Counted from the stretch's first letter, positions 30,901 through 40,766 are shown. The stretch: DNA of 64,000 nucleotides from Hondaea fermentalgiana (GCA_014084085.1 NPFB01000037.1:39706-103705); one strand, 5' to 3'. Notes: generated from the letters alone by a model not told the origin. Program-made: numbers and translations.

Positions 30901-31255
30901 GGGCACTCGCCTCTTGCAACGCGCGCGTGGCGGCAGGGAGGTGGAGATGCTCCAGCGTCGCAAGGTCCGTGCAAGACCTTACGTCTGCGCTATGATTTGC
31001 GTGCAAAACATCCGAGACCCGGGCGGCAACCACGTTGCCGTTCTTGAGCTTGAGCCACACGAGCTCCTCGCTCGAGCCGCAAATGGAGTCCTGATCATGA
31101 AGCACAGCGCCCAACATCCAGCGACGTTCCAGCGAGTACTTTTTGCGCATCAGTGGCCCCGAGGACACCTCATCGACGTCGTTGTTCTCGCCGTCGATCA
31201 CGACGCAGTCCGCATGGCCGCTGGTGCTCGGAACGGGTCTCGAAACCCACCTCAT
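27992..31255 (-). CDS. Highly divergent myosin-like motor protein
   Basis: The 1087-residue product follows the order of a myosin head. It has a P-loop GPSGTGKT (181-188) after LVYLANNE, a fragment ADRLHIFSTLAAVLHLGKLSF (331-350), LGQLQGTPLEKAAFLLGL (542-559), and VHFVRCIRAEDSK (835-847) in place of HFIRCIKPN. It ends with an Arg-rich helical segment with IQ-like motifs (VQAARVIQRSLRRFRACKHA). Switch I (normally NxNSSRFGK) is replaced by ARGSLRSRA near 225-233. Switch II (normally DIxGFE) reads VTIVDCLP near 618-625, so the conserved Gly and Glu are gone. A disordered Ser/Arg-rich insert of about 175 residues (355-530) splits the head. I infer a myosin-derived protein that may bind but probably does not hydrolyse ATP normally. 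Other P-loop ATPases are less likely because of the IQ tail. Confidence 0.72.
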   Translation of the reverse strand: MRWVSRPVPSTSGHADCVVIDGENNDVDEVSSGPLMRKKYSLERRWMLGAVLHDQDSICGSSEELVWLKLKNGNVVAARVSDVLHANHSADVRSCTDLATLEHLHLPAATRALQEASAQGTRAIFAGDTLVYLANNETCSNKEGKGLLATLERSGPILEYADAVRMTMHAKQENQIILVTGPSGTGKTKAAEELARALMTGNSCLRRGTTAACRVMQVFTSSMDARGSLRSRALVTAEISYASTGDSLSRAPCASQVSAVFFEPWRATTCIPEESLAVLRLMSTSLDADSCARLGLEPSLQCSIDATSQKESDLMAHLMEDMETVGLDVADRLHIFSTLAAVLHLGKLSFVQRSDGRVVVAAPRRGLRGRTRPRSTGSSFLLRRSTSSSSFKWQAPMQEDKGKVSPGIPISGPSKASHASLLPPAALSSSTSSTSTSTSSGSGVDFGSSGLSKVHSESAKGQMSSILMLKRHSRSSRGPWTENLPPQRKVTQNGHALVLRESEPILRRHGSGPLRRRPTGLGGHQSAEDVLVAGGERRLSALGQLQGTPLEKAAFLLGLETAVLEDALCVGTKDPAMGEHKARALAKSVFWGVLRWVEERVNQKLGELEPLTNGTRSVTIVDCLPAAADREHGGIDESRPFENTLADAVGVAIEHDIFDHAVLGKTAHGTSYPMEVLFGSIAGGGLLARLEDEFADAANYRGHTGHGERVSASSSREAEHEMMSRTASMSMSSASTEASSSSMSSLLGLHRQEDFLDHVEFQEHRISGPENAYVAAHEGDFAEKNQLGHWQSLLAKSAQQFTKELRLPEKSQVVTLYRRDVGRLVSWLMDYGVNVHFVRCIRAEDSKLAATEALFMKKKSSAFEVGSCCLQGVMKQVADSKLVEVARKHRAGRFLHSVSVQSILQPYRAHLPLADLRRDSQTIVKGILYALGMDKAFIQIGPKDAAYSCRSIHTVQSLLRPSEEQLAQMRAARIRASWRSCLAVARACSHFLTMFKASRQRSEAATTINRLARRVARSEIMLRRVQAARVIQRSLRRFRACKHARAHLNELRTFARVKAAKRAIRVRARETALFLRRRSSSSGSISQ

Positions 31256-33852
31256 TAGATTTTAATCTGCACGGTGAACCCTTTCTACGAGTGGAGACGC
31301 AACGCAAACACACCTGGACCACGGTGGCACGCAACCCTTCCCCCCTCCAAATTCAACACTGAGAATTTGGGATTGCCTCCAAGGGCTCTCTCCTTTACGA
31401 TGTACAGCTGGCAGCGTGTGCGGCCAGATGAGAGGAGTCCGGGCGGCTGACCCCAATGGGACTTGGGGCGATCGCGTCGTAACACCACGGGACTTCGGGC
31501 CTGGATTCCCGAGGATGCCGCCGGAGGTCCAAGAGCTGCTCAGCCCAGAAAATCCTGCTCGTTGTGAAGCCTTTGGACGTTTCAGTCCAGAATATTTCAG
31601 TCCAATCCCGTGTCTGGTCCAAGCACCACGTTTCAAGGCAACAAGCTTTTGAGACCTGCGTCATGCGCGTTCCTTTGATGTTCCGCGCGTCGCACTTTTT
31701 TTGCCAAGTCCCAAGGCTCCAACAGCGTCCATTGTGTTTTTATCCGCCCGTGATGGTGGGGCAATTGGCCTTTAGTGCACAACTAGGGTTTTTTGTCCAC
31801 GTACTCCGCGGCCATGGTGAGTTCTTGCCCTTGACCAGAGTCGACATCTTCCGTCCCTACGGAGCAACGTGGGTCGGCGGAGTTGACGGGGCACCCATTC
31901 CCGAACTCGAGCGGAGAACCCGCATTTTTTTTCACTATTTTTTTTTGTAGTGCTCATTGTCAAGGCTGGCTGATGCCCTTTTCTTGTTCCTTGTCGGGTG
32001 TTTGTGTGAGCTCGCAAGCTTTCGCGCTGGCGGGTTCTCTCGTGCGCTGCGTGCCATTCCAGACAGGGAGTGGAAGGCAGGCAGACTCCCCGAGAGGCCA
32101 ATCCTTCTCATCTCCATGCAAAGAGCAAACCAACCAGGCCGAGACAGTGATGGCACGATGACGGACGGACAATGCCATAAGACAAGGCTCTCAGCAGACA
32201 GACATTGGGAAAGCTGTCCCAAGCCTGTTCGACACAGCACAGTCGCTCTGCAGTGCTTCGCGTCTGATCCCGCGCCGCAGCCGCCTAGTAACACGTTGTT
32301 TGTCAACTGCAGCGCGCGGCAGGTCGGTCAAAGCGGACTCATTTGCGTTGTCGTCGCCCAAGCCAAGCCTCGCCTCGACGCCCCACCTGTTCGCGCTTGG
32401 GATTCATGCGGCGGGAAGGGGAGAGAGAAAGGGGGAGGGGGGTAAGGACAAACGTTGCCCATCAGTTCTGAACGTCTGCAAGCCCCAGGGACCGCGGAGC
32501 TCCCTTGCCAGACAGCCAACGGGCCAACCAGCCTGCCGGCTACCAAATTGCCCAATGAGGTGGGGAAAATTGCAGTCTTGCGGCCCACTGTGGGGATATG
32601 GGACGTCTTCGTTTTACTCGAGCGGCCGAATCGTCCCCCTTTCGCGGGAACGCAACACCAATTGCAATCGGCCGCAAGGGATCCGTCCCTGGCGCAAGAC
32701 TGTCGCAGGGTGCCTGAAAACGCACGAGCGCCCACGCTTTGGCCTCGTACTGTCGGCTGTGTTCGTGGCCGCGGCCGTAGGTTTTCCCATCACGGCATGC
32801 AACCCGGGCCGAGCCGACCCCATTTGTCTTTTCATGACAAGATGTTTCTCCATGATTCTTGTCGTGCTGGGAGCCCACGTCATGGAAATTGCAAGTTGGC
32901 GAATGCGTCTACACTGCATTTTCTAGGCATGAACGGATCGCTTGTATGCTCTGACATTGAGTCAGCCCCGAGTTCAAAGAGCTGATCGCTGGCAGCCCCC
33001 CCCCCCTCCCCCCCCAAAAAATCTGGCGGTTGGATCAACTGCAGGCAGCACAGGCAGAGATGTTCAAAACTGTTCGCTTGTAGACTTCAGACTGATCTCT
33101 CGCAGGCTTTTAGAATGACTCGAGGATTCACAAGCAATATTTGACTGTGAAATGACCATGCTGCTGGCTGACGACGTATCAATTTCGCTTTCCGCGTAGC
33201 TGTCGAGCAGCGTGAGAGTATTCGGCTCTGTTAGTCGAAAGATGGCCGAGCGAGGAAGCGTCCCGTTCCGGGCCTTGCAAAAAGTGCCAGACTCGCTTTG
33301 TCCCGCTTCGGGCTTTACGAGTATGGGAGCCGCTGCATCTCCACGTCCGCGTGGCGCAAGGAGGTTATTTGCATTGCATCGCACAACAGCCAGGTAATGC
33401 CACACCCAACGCTGCACGTCTTTATCAAGTCGCGAGCCCTTATTCACGTCAATTGCCGACCGCTCGGCTGGTCAGCGGCGCTCTGCCCGCTGTGTTCGAT
33501 GGCTTGGGGCTGTGACTATTGTTCTCAGCCCAGCCATCATCCCAGCACCAAGGAAGGTCCGCATCATCAACCGGGGACCACGCTTTGCTCAACCTGTAGC
33601 ATGTCTGCGGTGGTGGATCGGCGGATGCAGACAAAAGTTATGAGCATGGAGACAGCGCGTCTCGCCGGCATTTGCGAAGAAGGAGCCGGCGAGTGCACGC
33701 AGAGCGCTCGCTCAAATATCAGCCTGTCTTACTGCCTATACCACCTCTGATGAGGACAAAGTTAGCTTGCTGGCTGGGTGGCTGGTCGACTGGCTGCTGC
33801 TGGCTGCAGCGACGTGGCGCAGCACGTTGACGTGGAGTATACGTATGCGATA
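31256..33852. other. 2.6-kb divergent intergenic region (myosin-like / GUF1)
   Basis: It should hold both promoters. Frames on either strand are short, mostly lack an ATG and match nothing I know. A poly-C run lies at about 32997-33018. A minus-strand open segment at 33064-33471 is listed separately. Confidence 0.5.
33064..33471 (-). other. Unidentified open segment without ATG start
   Basis: About 135 codons are open from just after an in-frame stop at about 33474-33472 to a TGA at 33066-33064. The translation is protein-like (WVWHYLAVVR, AIFRLTEPNTLTLLDSY, Ser-rich end), but there is no ATG near its start. It could be the last exon of an unrecognised spliced gene, a gene remnant, or chance. 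No family is recognised. Confidence 0.22.
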
Positions 33853-35919
33853 ATGCGCGCCTGGACAGCTCAGATGCGAGCCCGATGTCTCGAAAAGGCG
33901 TGGGTCACCTGCGTCGCAGCGGAGATGTCGGAGCGCCTGCTGCCGAGACACGTCCGCATGGCCTCGAGCTCGTCGTCCTCGAAGGGGCCAAAGAAAGTGA
34001 TCTCGGTGGTGGATCAGGCTGCGAGCATCCCACGCGAGCGCATGCGCAATTTCGTCATTGCCGCCCACGTAGATCATGGCAAGTCTTCTCTCGCAGACAA
34101 GCTCTTAGAGATCGCTGGCAATCTCGAACTTGCCGAGGGCGGCGAGCGCCAGGTGCTCGATGATCTCAAGGTTGAACGCGAGCGAGGGATCACCGTCAAG
34201 GCACGAACAGCCTCAATGGTTTTCGACGACCATCTTCTTAATCTTGTCGACACTCCGGGCCACGTTGACTTTGACTATGAGGTCAAGCGAAGCCTGCAGG
34301 CCTGCCAAGGCGCCCTTCTCCTCGTGGATTCTACGCAAGGCGTGCAGGCGCAAACACTCGCGAATTACAACCTTGCGCGCGACGCAGGACTACAAATCAT
34401 TCCCGTGCTCACTAAGCTTGACCTCAGTCATTCGGATCCCGCCACTTCGCTCGAGCAAATCGAGCAGGTTTTCGGCATACCCGAAGACGAAGTGATCTGG
34501 ACCAGTGCCAAAACGGGAGAGGGCTGCGACGAGATCTTGCCCGCCGTCATTAAGCGCCTACCGCCCCCTCCAGACGCACAAGCGCTGCCCCTGCAGGCAA
34601 TAACGGCCGAAGAAAATGCGGCCTCTCCTCCTGTCGCGAAACACACAATGAGCGGGCTCATCTTTGACAGTTGGTACGATCGCTACATGGGCGTGGTTTG
34701 CCTCGTCTACGTGGAAAAGGGCACTCTGCAAGTGGGCCAGGAATTTTTCACTGACTCACAGGCTCTTGGGCAAAAGCGCTCACAAGGCTTCCAGGTCCAA
34801 GAGGTTGGCATGCTGGTCCCCCAACCCATGGTCTGTTCAGCGCTGCGCCAAGGCCAGGTAGGCTTCATGTTTGGCAACATCAAAGACAGCTCCTTGGCAC
34901 GAGTGGGCGACGCAATTTCTGACCACCTCGACGGTCTCACTCAGGACGAAGAAACCCTCGAAGCTCGCAAGGTACGGTCCACACCCAAAGTGTATGCGAG
35001 TATTTTTCCACTTGATGGCGGCGACTTTGACGAGCTGCGCAAATCGCTCGAACGCCTTCTTCTGAACGACTCGAGCGTGGCGATGCGACCCGAGACAAGC
35101 GGAGCTCTTGGCAATGGTTTCCTCATGGGTTTTCTCGGCAAGCTTCACATGGAGGTTTTCTTTCAGCGTCTTGAGGATGAGTTTGGCACGGAAATTATCG
35201 CCACAGCCCCGGCAGTGCCATATTGGGCTGATATGCGGGGCACGGGCGAGCGTGTTCGTGCGGATATCCCTGCGCAGTTGCCTCCCAAGGAAATGGTTGA
35301 ACAGTATTTGGAACCCATGGCCCACACCACCGTTATTGCTCCCATCGAGTACATGGGCGAGATCTTTCGTGTCTTCAAGGAACGTCGCGGTGTTCAGACA
35401 GGAGTGGATCACATGGACGAGACGCGGGTCGTGATCAAGCACGATGTTCCGTGGCAGGAGGTCATTGTCGACCTCCACGATGTTCTCAAAACCGTCACAA
35501 GCGGATTTGCCTCTCTCGAGTATGAGGAGGCCCCGCCTCGGGTCGCAGATATCACCAAGGTAGATATTCTCGTCAACGGTAATGCCGTGGACGCGCTTGC
35601 CTTCGTTGCACATCGTTCCGTGGCTGCTCGTCGTGGTCGAGCCGTCGCACAAAAGCTACGGTCGGTGATTGCGCGTCAGCAGTTTGAAATTGTCATTCAG
35701 GCCGCTAGTGGACCCAAAATTATCGCGCGCGAGCGCATTCCGCCGTTTCGCAAAGATGTGCTTACCAAGTCTGGCAAGACTGTCGGCGGAGGCGATATGT
35801 CGCGCAAGCGCAAACTTCTCGAAAAGCAAAAGGCAGGCAAGAAGAAGATGAAGTCTGTCGGCAATGTTGAGCTTCCGCAGTCTGCCTTTTACGCAATGAA
35901 TGAGCGCGACGACAAGTGA
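33853..35919 (+). CDS. GUF1: Mitochondrial translation factor GUF1 (LepA/EF4 GTPase)
   Basis: The 688-residue product is a translational GTPase that acts on the ribosome to back-translocate or remodel stalled complexes. G motifs are AHVDHGKSS (71-79), RGIT (111-114), DTPGH (133-137), TKLD and SAKTG. The LepA-specific C-terminal domain is complete, with VDILVNGNAVDALAF, HRSVAARRGR and the end RKRKLLEKQKAGKKKMK, which separates it from EF-G and TypA. Residues 1-60 carry Arg and Ser/Ala with few acids (MRAWTAQMRARCLEKAW), fitting mitochondrial import. A plastid origin is less likely because no plastid transit features stand out. The first in-frame ATG is at 33853 with A at -3; the longer frame starts at GTG. 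Confidence 0.92.
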   Translation: MRAWTAQMRARCLEKAWVTCVAAEMSERLLPRHVRMASSSSSSKGPKKVISVVDQAASIPRERMRNFVIAAHVDHGKSSLADKLLEIAGNLELAEGGERQVLDDLKVERERGITVKARTASMVFDDHLLNLVDTPGHVDFDYEVKRSLQACQGALLLVDSTQGVQAQTLANYNLARDAGLQIIPVLTKLDLSHSDPATSLEQIEQVFGIPEDEVIWTSAKTGEGCDEILPAVIKRLPPPPDAQALPLQAITAEENAASPPVAKHTMSGLIFDSWYDRYMGVVCLVYVEKGTLQVGQEFFTDSQALGQKRSQGFQVQEVGMLVPQPMVCSALRQGQVGFMFGNIKDSSLARVGDAISDHLDGLTQDEETLEARKVRSTPKVYASIFPLDGGDFDELRKSLERLLLNDSSVAMRPETSGALGNGFLMGFLGKLHMEVFFQRLEDEFGTEIIATAPAVPYWADMRGTGERVRADIPAQLPPKEMVEQYLEPMAHTTVIAPIEYMGEIFRVFKERRGVQTGVDHMDETRVVIKHDVPWQEVIVDLHDVLKTVTSGFASLEYEEAPPRVADITKVDILVNGNAVDALAFVAHRSVAARRGRAVAQKLRSVIARQQFEIVIQAASGPKIIARERIPPFRKDVLTKSGKTVGGGDMSRKRKLLEKQKAGKKKMKSVGNVELPQSAFYAMNERDDK

Positions 35920-36447
35920 GCAACCGCTTGAACCCCCCTCGAGGCGCCCTTGGTGGGTGTTGGAAGAGAAGGGGGAAGAGGCGGGGGAGGGGCGTATGCG
36001 CCTTGACGAAGCATCATGCTCCTTCGGTCCATTCATATGTTCTTCTGTAAGAACATTGTGACTTTCACCTGGAGAAATAACCAAGGACAAACTTTGAATG
36101 TTGTATACTACATCTTAGATGGAAACAGAAAAAAGGAAAAAAAAGAAGAGACAGATTTTGCTTGTGCGATAGGAGCTACGACGTTAATTGTTTCCCTTTC
36201 AGCGACCGATCAGTCAATCGATCGATTGATAGATCGACAGTGACATGCCCTACATTGATAAACCTTGTCATTTTCTCGCAAGAAAGAAAACAGCGGAGTC
36301 CATTCTGCGTTACCTGAGCTCAAGTCTGAGCTTGAGCCTGAGCATAAAGCTCTTAGATGGAAGGTATGCGAGTGAAGACAGCGTGGGACGTGACTTGATA
36401 TACAAGACACGTCCATCGGGTGGGCCCAAAGCAGATAAGCAAGCTAT
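35920..36447. other. Convergent 3' region (GUF1 / EMC7)
   Basis: Facing 3' UTRs. The sequence includes an A-rich patch (36125-36150) and a self-complementary tcaatcgatcgattga stretch near 36216-36231 that could form a hairpin. No gene is seen. Confidence 0.55.
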
Positions 36448-37104
36448 CTAATCGGAATCAGAATCGTCCGCAGCCGAAGATCCACCTCCGAACATGGACC
36501 CAAGCAGCTTCTGCGGGTCTGGCTGATCAAGCTGCTGCTTGCGCATGTCCTCTTGCATCTTCTTGAGTTCTTCCGGGTCCATGCCCTCTTGCAATTTGGG
36601 AACCAGGAACATGAATCCCATCATGGCTGCCATCATGAGAAGCATTGGGTTCATAAAAAGGGAACCAATGCTGATAGTCTTGCGAGGCTCAAAGTAGTTT
36701 TGCTCACCATAGGGCTCGAGACGCAGAGGGTGCTGCAGCTCTCTGCGCTTCTTGCCGACCCAGAACTGAGCGCTGATACGGCCAGACTCCCCCACATTCA
36801 AAAGATACAGCGGGTACGAATACGTTGTTGATCCCACCTCGAGCGAATACGTTCCGGCGGGAATGTCGCGCAAAACAAAGCTCCCGTCCTTGCGCACCAC
36901 ACCCACGGTCTTGCCATCCACGAGGAGCGACGTCGAAGACAGTTCTGGCGAGTCGCCCTTCACGTAGCCAAGCACGTCGAAGCCACTCGACGCGGATTCG
37001 CCCGCGGCGACCTGGACGCACGCGCTCAGGCACACCACGAGCGCGGCCGCGAGCGCCAGCACTGCGCGCCATCCTCGCGGCGGCGCTGTCGTCGTCGTCG
37101 TCAT
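36448..37104 (-). CDS. EMC7: ER membrane protein complex subunit 7
   Basis: The 218-residue product has a cleavable signal peptide (about 1-34). A lumenal beta-sandwich follows, with VRKDGSFVLRDIPAGTYSLEV as its core. One hydrophobic helix (PMLLMMAAMMGFMFLVPKL) leads to a short acidic cytosolic tail ending in DDSDSD. This is the standard layout and size of EMC7, a subunit of the EMC insertase that places tail-anchored and multi-pass proteins in the ER membrane. The PRKTISIGSLFMNPM stretch before the helix is typical of the family. The start is the ATG at 37104 (A at -3) that opens the signal peptide; the frame continues only to a GTG upstream. Confidence 0.92.
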   Translation of the reverse strand: MTTTTTAPPRGWRAVLALAAALVVCLSACVQVAAGESASSGFDVLGYVKGDSPELSSTSLLVDGKTVGVVRKDGSFVLRDIPAGTYSLEVGSTTYSYPLYLLNVGESGRISAQFWVGKKRRELQHPLRLEPYGEQNYFEPRKTISIGSLFMNPMLLMMAAMMGFMFLVPKLQEGMDPEELKKMQEDMRKQQLDQPDPQKLLGSMFGGGSSAADDSDSD

Positions 37105-37739
37105 TGTTTTGGCCGTCTCCGCCTTTCGCCGCGTAGCGCGGTCGCGGCTGCGGCAAGGCGACGAGGCGACCACGGGGCGCGCGCGCGCGAAGGCGTGCTC
37201 CGCGATATCTCAGGCCTACAGCGGCGCGGTGGGGGCCGGCAGACGTGGCGGCGTAGCGGCCAGGTGGCGGCGGCTATTTTTGATTCTACTGAGCGAGCAG
37301 AGCAGAGCAGAGCAGAGCAGAGCAGAGCAGAAGCCTCCAGAAAGGCAAAAGGCAACAGAAGGCAAAAGGGGCGAGACAGCACACAGCTGCAGATTGGGAC
37401 TGGTGACAGTCTGCAGGGCTCAGCCTTGGGCTTACAGTAGGTTGGGTTAGTCAAGCCCATGTAGCTGCGCCAGTCAGTCAGACGAAACGCAACGTGGCAC
37501 GACGGGCCAGATGGTCTTGTTTCTCGGAGATCGGAGAGGAAGAATGAGGTAAACCTTGCTTGCTCCAAATGGAAAAAAGAAAAGATAAAGGTGGCGCGAT
37601 GGGATGGCACTCGTCCGCCGAGTGAGACATCAAAGACGAGGATAAGGCCAGCAACGAGGCTACCATCATGGGATCCAAGAAAAAAGTAAAAGGGTAAAGA
37701 AGCTGGAGTACATAAAACACAATAAATGCATGTCTAGTG
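37105..37739. other. Intergenic region between EMC7 and MFS genes
   Basis: The EMC7 promoter and leader lie on the left, including seven agcag units at 37296-37330. The right part is the 3' region of the MFS gene. No further gene is seen. Confidence 0.6.
37296..37330. repeat. AGCAG pentanucleotide array upstream of EMC7
   Basis: Seven perfect agcag units lie about 190 bp before the EMC7 start codon. Confidence 0.92.
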
Positions 37740-39314
37740 TTACGGAGAAACCCCCTCGCCATTGCCCAAAGGCACTTGGTCACGCCGCCTCTCGTCAAGA
37801 TCGTCAAACACCCGTTTGGCCTTGAGAGCACAGTACGTTGCGATAAACATGAACGGAGCAGCGAGAAGAAAAGAGAGCTCCGGGACTTTTGGAAAGGTGC
37901 GAAAGACAAAGCCAAAGAACACATTACCGAGGGCCACAGCAGCCAGCGAGATCGCACCCATGTTGGCAAGGAATTGGCCGACCTCGTCTGGACCGGCCAA
38001 ACTAGCAATAATCTGCATAATCGTAGGAATAGCTCCTGCCGTGGCGAGCAAGAAGCCAGCGCCCACAAATACAAAGATCGGCCCAACACCGGCAAAACAA
38101 AAGAGGACCGACGCCACGTCGAGAAAGACAAATGTGCCCATGAGCACATTTTGAGGAGAAAATCGAGGGACGATAAAGAGGGCCGCACCCATGCTTAGCA
38201 GAACTATAGGCGCCAGAGGCATGAGCGCCACCGTCGACTTGGTTTGAGACCAATGATAGGTGGCAATCGTGAATGCTTGCAGCGTGGCATGCGAGCTCAG
38301 CGAGAATACAAGGAAGAACATCATGACAGCCACCCAACGCTGAGAGGAATCTACCCACACCAGATCCACAAGGCGAAGAGGACTCGCTTTGTGCCACTGC
38401 CACGTCTGCCGCTCCGCGAGCGTCTCAGGGAAGCCCATGTACAGGGCCACGCTGGACACAGCCGCAAGCATTGCGTACCCGAACCAAACACTTGTGTACG
38501 ACTCAAGGTTCTGCGCAATTACGCCTCCTGTGACGACAGCCACTGCCAGTGCTGCAAAGGACCCTTGCGTCAGCTGCAGAGCACCAAAAGCGTGCGCCTC
38601 CGAGCCTTCATCATTTGCCTTCGAAGCAGCAAGCTGGGTGTCCCGCAGCGAAGCGTTCACCGCTGCCATGTAAATCCCCGTCAAACCCTGCACGATGGAG
38701 CCCATGATGATGAGGGCATCCGCAAGATTGCCGGCACCGAATGATGCAGCAACAAAGAAAAAGGCGCATTGTGCAAAGACACCCAGCATGCCCACAAGAA
38801 CACCCCAGCGCCGCCCATAACAGTCAATCGCATGCCCGAGCAAGGGCAGAGCGACGCAGTGGAAGCCCTGGTCGAGACCCTCTGCCCAGCCCTTCATATA
38901 TTGCGCGTCTCGCGCCACGAGGCCGAGGTCTGTGCATGCTGTAGACCCGCTCCAGTGCGAGCTATGGCGATCCACTGCAGGTTGATCGCTCTCGCACTCA
39001 ATCGATGTCCGAATGAACGGCAAAAACGTCACAGCCTTGCTTGAGGCAATAAATGCGTAAATTCCGGCGCTCAGCAGCTGCAGCCGCAGATCGTAGCCAA
39101 GGGAGAGCAAACTTCGCGCGTGGCCTCGGGCTGTCTTCGTGCCAGCCCCGCCGCCACCTGGCCCAGGCGTCGTCGGCTCACAGTCTTGGTCCATCTCGAG
39201 AGGGCTCACGCCGCTTATCAAGTGCCGTCGCTGCGCCGCATCCTCTGTTAAGAGCGCGTCTCCCTCCGTGGAGGCCCGCCCGCGCGCCTGCGCCCGCTGC
39301 TCGCCCTCCAGCAT
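37740..39314 (-). CDS. Major facilitator superfamily transporter
   Basis: The 524-residue product has a polar N-terminal arm of about 80 residues and then some 12 hydrophobic helices. The MFS loop signature appears as GHAIDCYGRRWGVLVGMLG, equivalent to GxxxDxxGRR between helices 2 and 3. The general look is close to the MFSD14/HIAT1 and tetracycline-efflux branch. A Cys-containing loop follows helix 1 (ECES...ACTDLG), which is long for that position. The substrate cannot be predicted from sequence alone. The start is the first in-frame ATG (39314, A at -3); the longer frame begins at TTG and is basic low-complexity sequence. The gene is divergent from the EF-hand gene. Confidence 0.85.
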   Translation of the reverse strand: MLEGEQRAQARGRASTEGDALLTEDAAQRRHLISGVSPLEMDQDCEPTTPGPGGGGAGTKTARGHARSLLSLGYDLRLQLLSAGIYAFIASSKAVTFLPFIRTSIECESDQPAVDRHSSHWSGSTACTDLGLVARDAQYMKGWAEGLDQGFHCVALPLLGHAIDCYGRRWGVLVGMLGVFAQCAFFFVAASFGAGNLADALIIMGSIVQGLTGIYMAAVNASLRDTQLAASKANDEGSEAHAFGALQLTQGSFAALAVAVVTGGVIAQNLESYTSVWFGYAMLAAVSSVALYMGFPETLAERQTWQWHKASPLRLVDLVWVDSSQRWVAVMMFFLVFSLSSHATLQAFTIATYHWSQTKSTVALMPLAPIVLLSMGAALFIVPRFSPQNVLMGTFVFLDVASVLFCFAGVGPIFVFVGAGFLLATAGAIPTIMQIIASLAGPDEVGQFLANMGAISLAAVALGNVFFGFVFRTFPKVPELSFLLAAPFMFIATYCALKAKRVFDDLDERRRDQVPLGNGEGVSP

Positions 39315-40031
39315 CGTGCCGTATTCGTGGAGCGTCGTCACCTCGCCGACCTCGAGTCCAAGGGCGACTCGAAGGTCCGGGCTGCTTCTGCTGCCACTGC
39401 TGCCGGGCTTGCGCGGGGGCTTCGTTCGCTTCGGGGCGAGCGACAGCTGCGGATATCCGCGCGTCGCGCCGCAGCGTCGCGCAACCCTCGCGCGGGGTCG
39501 CCGGCCTCTGCGCTTCGCCGCGACGATCGATCGTCTCTCCGAGCTGCGAGGCGTCTCGCAATGGACTTTGCTTGACTGCCGCTGCCACACTGTGTGATTG
39601 AGAGACGGACGTGCCGAAAAGGCAAACAAACGTGAAGGCGACGAAGAGTCCAGGAGCCAGCGCAACGCGTTTTGGTGGAGAGAGCGCAACGCATTTTCAC
39701 TCGCCGAGTCGACGCGGGCTGCAGGTTATCCGTTCAACATTCGCAGCCTCAGCGCAGAGGCTCTCGGAAAGCGCTGCCGGGCGACGCCGCTCCCGGCTGC
39801 GCGACGAGCGTGACGTTCATCGGGACCATTCGCCCCGCAGACTACAGAACGTCCTGCCCGCGACTCCTTCGTTCGGGAGGAGAGAGGGCACCAGCGCACC
39901 GGCGCAACAGCGTCCGCACGTGCGCTGTGAAGGCGCGCTGCGCAGGGTTCGAGAAAGCGTTCGAGAAAGCGCTCGGAGCGCGCACAAGGCTGCGGCTGTC
40001 TTTGGCAAGCTTGTGGGCCAGGGAACCAAAC
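39315..40031. promoter_or_regulatory. Divergent promoter region, MFS / EF-hand genes
   Basis: About 720 bp separate two start codons. Open frames cross it on both strands without ATG starts that improve either protein. No TATA box stands out. Confidence 0.5.
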
Positions 40032-40766
40032 ATGCCTGATGGTACGGTAGACGCTGAGCGCGAGGGCGAAGACGAGCAACGCACAGAAGCGGATGGCGAG
40101 GCCGCGGCCGAAACGGGTATTCTCTCCAGCCTCGAGAGTTCGCCTTTTACTGTACGCAGTGCCGAAGACCTCAGCGAGGAAGAACTCGCTGAATATCGCG
40201 AGATCTTCAATCTAGTCGACCGAGACGGTGGCGGATCCATTAGCAATTCCGAGCTTGGCGATCTCATGGACACACTCGGCATCAATGCCAGTCAGGAAGA
40301 AATCGATCTCATGATCAACGAGATTGATCAAGATAGTAATGGAGGTAAGTGAGAAAAAGAGAGAAGCTCAAAGGGGGACAGAGACGGAAGAGGAGAGAGA
40401 GAGAAAAAGAGAGAGAGAGCACGAGCGTTGTTTGTGGATGTTCTTTTTTCTATGTCAAAATTGAGAAAGGAAGAGGAGCTGACGCCAAGTTGCGCAACAG
40501 AGATCGATTTCGAGGAATTCGTTGCCGTCATGTCGCGACGTGTCAAGGCAGCCTACACGCCAGACCAGGTGCGCAATGCCTTTTCCTTTTTTGCAGGCGA
40601 CGCCACGCCAGGCCTTATTAAACCTGAGTGCTTGGAGCGTGTCTTGCTCGACTATTGCTCAGATCGTGTCAATAAGGATCAGGTCCAGGAGCTCCTTCGT
40701 CAGCTTGAGACAGACTCGAACGGACTCTTCAACTACACAGAGTACATTTCAATGATGATGAGTTGA
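40032..40766 (+). CDS. Calmodulin/centrin-like EF-hand protein (two exons)
   Basis: Exons 40032-40344 and 40501-40766 join to a 192-residue calcium-binding protein. The 156-bp intron has gtaagt at its 5' end and aacag at its 3' end. Splicing in phase 1 restores a textbook second EF-hand (DQDSNGEIDFEE) that is broken in the unspliced sequence. EF-hand 1 (DRDGGGSISNSE) is canonical. EF-hand 3 (around GDATPG) has lost its ligands, and EF-hand 4 (ETDSNGLFNYTE) is partial with Glu at position 1. An acidic Glu/Ala-rich N-terminal arm of about 45 residues precedes them, longer than in calmodulin. The start ATG at 40032 has A at -3. It may be a sensor with two active sites; the partner is unknown. 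Confidence 0.88.
40345..40500 (+). other. Spliceosomal intron (GT-AG, 156 bp)
   Basis: The donor is ggag|gtaagt and the acceptor is aacag|agatcg. The interior is purine-rich (GA runs), with a short T-run near 40441-40450. It is the only intron I can support in the window. Confidence 0.9.
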
